9,004 nt of DNA, from the NCBI GenBank assembly GCA_002308815.1, contig DBVX01000050.1:19230-28233 (forward strand). Direction: 5' to 3'. How positions within the stretch are numbered: the stretch's first letter is position 1; every line of letters starts with the position of its first letter. Both the position numbers and the translations under genes were made by a program. This stretch comes from Bacteroidales bacterium UBA1253. GTDB taxonomy: Bacteria > Bacteroidota > Bacteroidia > Bacteroidales > Paludibacteraceae. Under the pieces are notes generated by a model. It did not search any database, was not told where the DNA came from, and saw only the letters and a list, made by a program, of their open reading frames with translations. Shown here one piece after another: positions 7,336 through 9,004 of the stretch.

Positions 7336-7377
7336 AACAAGGCTGACTCCGCAAAGGAATCAGCCTTGTTTTGGTTT
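7336..7377 (+). terminator. Hairpin terminator of the four-gene operon
   Basis: AACAAGGCTGA (7336-7346) pairs perfectly with TCAGCCTTGTT (7360-7370). After one mismatch, three more pairs (7348-7350 with 7356-7358) close on a GCAAA loop. The plus strand continues with TTGGTTT, a U-rich run, so it stops transcription from the left. It lies 108 bases after the LRR gene stop and 40 bases from the end of the convergent lipoprotein gene. On the minus strand the tail is poorer in U, so it could be only a weaker terminator for that gene. Confidence 0.82.
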
Positions 7378-7410
7378 AGTGTATTTTTATCTGACAGTAA
7401 TAATTCGCGC

Positions 7411-7869
7411 TTATTTTATCCTCTTACACGTAACTTCTGACCAATCGTCTCCATCGGTTTGTCTCAAAACAAGCACATCTTTGGTCAATTCCTTAATTTC
7501 TGCCAGAAAAGCATTACCATCATTCCATTTGATAATCAATCTCTTACTTGCCAACGTGTAGGTAAATGTCCGCGATGTTCCCCCTTGTACCATTAAGCCG
7601 GAATTATCTTTGTCAAAAGTAAAAAAGATATTTTCATGTTCGAGGTTTTCTATAACGTCTTCTTCACTATAATATGCCTGCATCAATATAACTTCCCACG
7701 TTCCGACGATAGTCGGTTCTTCAGTGCCGGTTTGTTGGTTTGCAGGTTGGGTTGTTTGTTGGTTCGTCGTTTGGTTTGTCGGTTCGTCCTTCTGCTTGCA
7801 TGAGGCAACCCCAAGCGTCATGATGGCAAGGAGAGCAAAAATACCCGTTACGTTAAAAATCTTTTTCAT
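7411..7869 (-). CDS. Small lipocalin-like lipoprotein
   Basis: 152 residues, convergent with the operon. The N-terminus MKKIFNVTGIFALLAIMTLGVASC is a lipoprotein signal with a VASC lipobox, so C24 would be lipidated. The residues after it, KQKDE, resemble the acidic surface-export signal that follows the cysteine in many Bacteroidetes outer-membrane lipoproteins. Residues 31-47 are a low-complexity linker of T, N and Q. Residues about 53-150 (IVGTWEV, FTFDKDNSG, FTYTLASKRLIIKW, DVLVLRQ) have the strand pattern and leading GTW of small lipocalin-like Bacteroidetes proteins, which form a beta barrel of unknown ligand. There is no Shine-Dalgarno before the ATG at 7869. No consensus promoter lies close upstream; the nearest good minus-strand one is at 8225-8256, which would give a leader of about 350 bases containing the long hairpin. 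Function is unknown. Confidence 0.8.
   Translation of the reverse strand: MKKIFNVTGIFALLAIMTLGVASCKQKDEPTNQTTNQQTTQPANQQTGTEEPTIVGTWEVILMQAYYSEEDVIENLEHENIFFTFDKDNSGLMVQGGTSRTFTYTLASKRLIIKWNDGNAFLAEIKELTKDVLVLRQTDGDDWSEVTCKRIK
7732..7779 (-). repeat. Low-complexity T/N/Q linker repeat in the lipoprotein gene
   Basis: The DNA is built of imperfect short units rich in TTGGTT, TTGTTGG and TTTGTCGG on the plus strand, encoding residues 31-46 (TNQTTNQQ and similar) of the lipoprotein. Such short degenerate repeats can change length by slippage. The linker sits between the lipid anchor and the lipocalin-like domain. Confidence 0.6.
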
Positions 7870-8048
7870 TTTGTCTGTCGGCGGTTATATCCCATCGCCT
7901 CGTCGGTTTTTGTGGATAATAAATTGCTGCTCTTACGGCTTCGCAGTTCTTGCCCCGTTTGGAGAGTGACGGTTCTCTATTGAGCCGTCTGCGAATAACG
8001 GGATACGGACATTGGACATTAATGAAAAAAATATGAGCGTTCCCTATC

Positions 8049-8161
8049 CCCATCGAGGCTGTAGGAAATGCCCATTAAGTCGATAAGTCACGCCCATATA
8101 CACTATGGACGTTTGCGGACTTATTATTGACTTAACTCAAAACTTCCTACATTTCGATGGG
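8049..8161. repeat. Long imperfect inverted repeat / 113-base hairpin
   Basis: Nested complementary blocks read inward: CCCATCGA 8049-8056 with 8154-8161; GTAGGAA 8061-8067 with 8144-8150; TTAAGTC 8075-8081 with 8129-8135; ATAAGTC 8083-8089 with 8118-8124; CG 8091-8092 with 8110-8111; and CCATA 8094-8098 with 8104-8108 around a five-base loop. That is 36 pairs in a fixed order separated by small internal loops, so the whole segment can fold as one rod. It could be a structured RNA, a 5' leader of the minus-strand lipoprotein gene, or a small miniature-transposon-like element; the sequence alone does not decide. Confidence 0.72.
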
Positions 8162-8224
8162 TCAAATAAATCGCAAACGCGAAAAATCAATGTGTCCGCA
8201 ACGGGTTTTACCTCATTGCGACCG

Positions 8225-8256
8225 CAAAAGTAAGGTATATATAGCAATCCTGCAAG
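8225..8256 (-). promoter_or_regulatory. Candidate minus-strand promoter facing the long hairpin
   Basis: Read on the minus strand: CTTG (8256-8253), a 20-base spacer, then TACTTTTG (8232-8225), a perfect match to the downstream TAnnTTTG box with one mismatch in the TTTG box. Transcription would start near 8218 and run leftward through the long hairpin, towards the lipoprotein gene. A run of seven T on that strand (8031-8025) lies 18 bases past the hairpin base and could end a short RNA. Confidence 0.45.
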
Positions 8257-8273
8257 ACTTTGCATAAATAAAT

Positions 8274-8308
8274 AGTGCAACCGCATCAAAATTTGATGCG
8301 GTTGCACT
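8274..8308. promoter_or_regulatory. Perfect 35-base palindrome between divergent promoters
   Basis: Two 17-base arms (8274-8290 and 8292-8308) are exact reverse complements around the single base A8291. The arm reads AGTGCAACCGCATCAAA. The gap from each arm to the nearest upstream promoter box is 17 bases on both sides (boxes at 8253-8256 and 8326-8329). A dimeric regulator site or a cruciform would fit this placement. It lacks a U-run on either strand (plus strand continues GAAAATCC), so a simple terminator is less likely. Confidence 0.65.
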
Positions 8309-8325
8309 GAAAATCCGCCAAAAAA

Positions 8326-8357
8326 TGTGAAAGTATCGGAAATGATTTGTATTTTTG
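8326..8357 (+). promoter_or_regulatory. Promoter of the acid phosphatase gene
   Basis: TGTG at 8326-8329, a 20-base spacer and TATTTTTG at 8350-8357. The second box is a perfect Bacteroidetes TAnnTTTG; the first has one mismatch to TTTG. Transcription would begin near 8363-8365, leaving a leader of about 40 bases before the ATG at 8403. Confidence 0.6.
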
Positions 8358-8402
8358 CGCCCGTAATCCACAATTGGAACGACAACTGTGTACCATCAAG
8401 AT

Positions 8403-9004
8403 ATGAATAAACATTGTTTCCTTCTTTTAGTCTGCCTGCTTTCGGTATTTCCGGCAGCGGCGCAGAAACCGCACGCCTACTTCAATGTCGGCGAGATGCC
8501 TGATGCGGTGAAGTACCTGCCCGCACCGCCTGATTCCGCCTCCATGCGATTCGCCTACGACACGGCGCAGTACCAATGGGGCAAACGCCAGCGCGCCACA
8601 CCGCGCGGACAACAGGCCAAAGACGATGCCGACTACAGCATCTACCGCATGGCGACCATCTTCTCGCCCGCCATCGGCGTTACCATCAGCCCGAACAAGA
8701 CACCCGAACTATGGAAACTGCTTCGGGATGCCACCTACACGGCGGGGCTTGGATGCGACATCGCCAAGAAACACTATTTCCGTCCCCGCCCTTATATGCA
8801 CTACAACGAGCCGACACTTGTTCCGCAGGACGAGGAGGTGCTCCGTCACAACGGCTCGTACCCGTCAGGGCATACGACATTGGGATGGACCACCGCGCTC
8901 ATCCTCGTGGAAATATGTCCGCAATATGAGAACGAGATTCTGCGTGTCGGCTACGAGTACGGTCAGAGCCGCGTGATTGCCGGTTATCACTGGCAGAGCG
9001 ATGT
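8403..9004 (+). CDS. Secreted PAP2 / class A acid phosphatase, 5' part (cut by window end)
   Basis: The first 200 residues of an open frame that runs off the window; no stop is reached. The signal peptide MNKHCFLLLVCLLSVFPAAA is cleaved before Q21, so it acts in the periplasm or outside the cell. All three motifs of the PAP2/vanadium-haloperoxidase phosphatase fold are present: K122-X6-R129-P130 (within KKHYFRPRP), SYPSGHTT (P154-H157), and S189-R190-X5-H196-X3-D200 (SRVIAGYHWQSD). H157 and H196 correspond to the catalytic histidines, with the arginines binding phosphate. The arrangement, with an N-terminal helical region and no membrane helices, fits class A non-specific acid phosphatases of the PhoN type, about 240-260 residues, so roughly 40-60 residues should remain beyond the edge. 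The codons are GC-rich like the DUF4301 and CYTH genes, so it looks resident. It has its own promoter. Confidence 0.93.
   Translation, partial: MNKHCFLLLVCLLSVFPAAAQKPHAYFNVGEMPDAVKYLPAPPDSASMRFAYDTAQYQWGKRQRATPRGQQAKDDADYSIYRMATIFSPAIGVTISPNKTPELWKLLRDATYTAGLGCDIAKKHYFRPRPYMHYNEPTLVPQDEEVLRHNGSYPSGHTTLGWTTALILVEICPQYENEILRVGYEYGQSRVIAGYHWQSD

Larger units (their letters stand above)
7870..8402. other. 533-base intergenic region rich in dyad symmetry
   Basis: No convincing protein gene lies here. Short open frames (for example minus strand 7853-8053 and 8137-8385) have no recognisable features. From left to right it holds a small hairpin (GACGGTTC 7968-7975 with GAGCCGTC 7982-7989, one wobble pair), a 7-base tandem duplication GGACATT at 8007-8020, the long hairpin at 8049-8161, a minus-strand promoter candidate, the 35-base palindrome and the plus-strand promoter of the phosphatase gene. 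I see no tRNA or rRNA. Confidence 0.7.

Noticed and set aside
7853..8053. 66-codon minus-strand frame upstream of the lipoprotein gene
   Set aside because: It overlaps the lipoprotein start, shows no domain or signal, and runs through DNA better explained as untranslated leader.
8044..8097. 17-codon minus-strand frame inside the long hairpin (MGVTYRLNGHF...)
   Set aside because: It is too short to support without conservation, and no ribosome binding site stands out; it could be a leader peptide but nothing proves it.
8049..8161. Integron attC site
   Set aside because: The long hairpin suggested it, but the RYYYAAC and GTTRRRY core ends are not present and no integrase is in view.
1..9004. 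CRISPR array, tRNA, rRNA, transposase or integrase genes
   Set aside because: No regularly spaced direct repeats, no cloverleaf or rRNA segments, and no recombinase motifs were found on either strand.

Overview
The window looks like a chromosomal segment of a Bacteroidales bacterium. The left-hand gene belongs to the Bacteroidetes DUF4301 family. Promoters match the phylum-specific pattern TTTG, about 20 bases, TAnnTTTG. Genes mostly lack Shine-Dalgarno sequences, lipoproteins and secreted proteins are abundant, and one surface protein carries BspA-type leucine-rich repeats and Listeria-Bacteroides repeats. The genus cannot be read from the sequence.

Layout. (1) 1-1126: the 3' end of a DUF4301 gene and a CYTH triphosphate-tunnel phosphohydrolase, co-directional, 4 bases apart and GC-rich. 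(2) 1184-1215: a good Bacteroidetes promoter. (3) 1242-7227: a four-gene plus-strand operon of lower GC. It encodes a two-TM DUF6430/macro-like protein, a TIR protein with one TM helix and a periplasmic beta-rich tail, an exported coiled-coil TPR protein, and a large exported LRR/InlB-repeat protein. It ends at a strong hairpin terminator (7336-7377). (4) 7411-7869: a convergent minus-strand lipocalin-like lipoprotein. (5) 7870-8402: about 530 bases without a convincing gene, but rich in dyad symmetry, with a 113-base hairpin, a perfect 35-base palindrome and two divergent promoter candidates. (6) 8403-end: a secreted PAP2/class A acid phosphatase, GC-rich again and cut by the window edge.

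The interesting part is the four-gene operon. The first two proteins recall type II Thoeris, an anti-phage system in which a TIR protein (ThsB) makes a nucleotide signal that activates a TM-plus-macro-domain effector (ThsA). Here the TIR protein is itself membrane-anchored with a periplasmic domain, and it has glycine where the catalytic glutamate normally sits. It is also followed by two exported proteins built for protein-protein or surface contact. One reading is a trans-envelope sensor/effector system: exported TPR and LRR proteins sense or bind outside, the TIR protein passes the signal through the inner membrane, and the TM-macro protein acts at the membrane. That model is inference; the operon layout, topologies and residue changes are read from the sequence. 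Flanking genes with clearly higher GC suggest that the operon and the hairpin-rich spacer are an acquired island.
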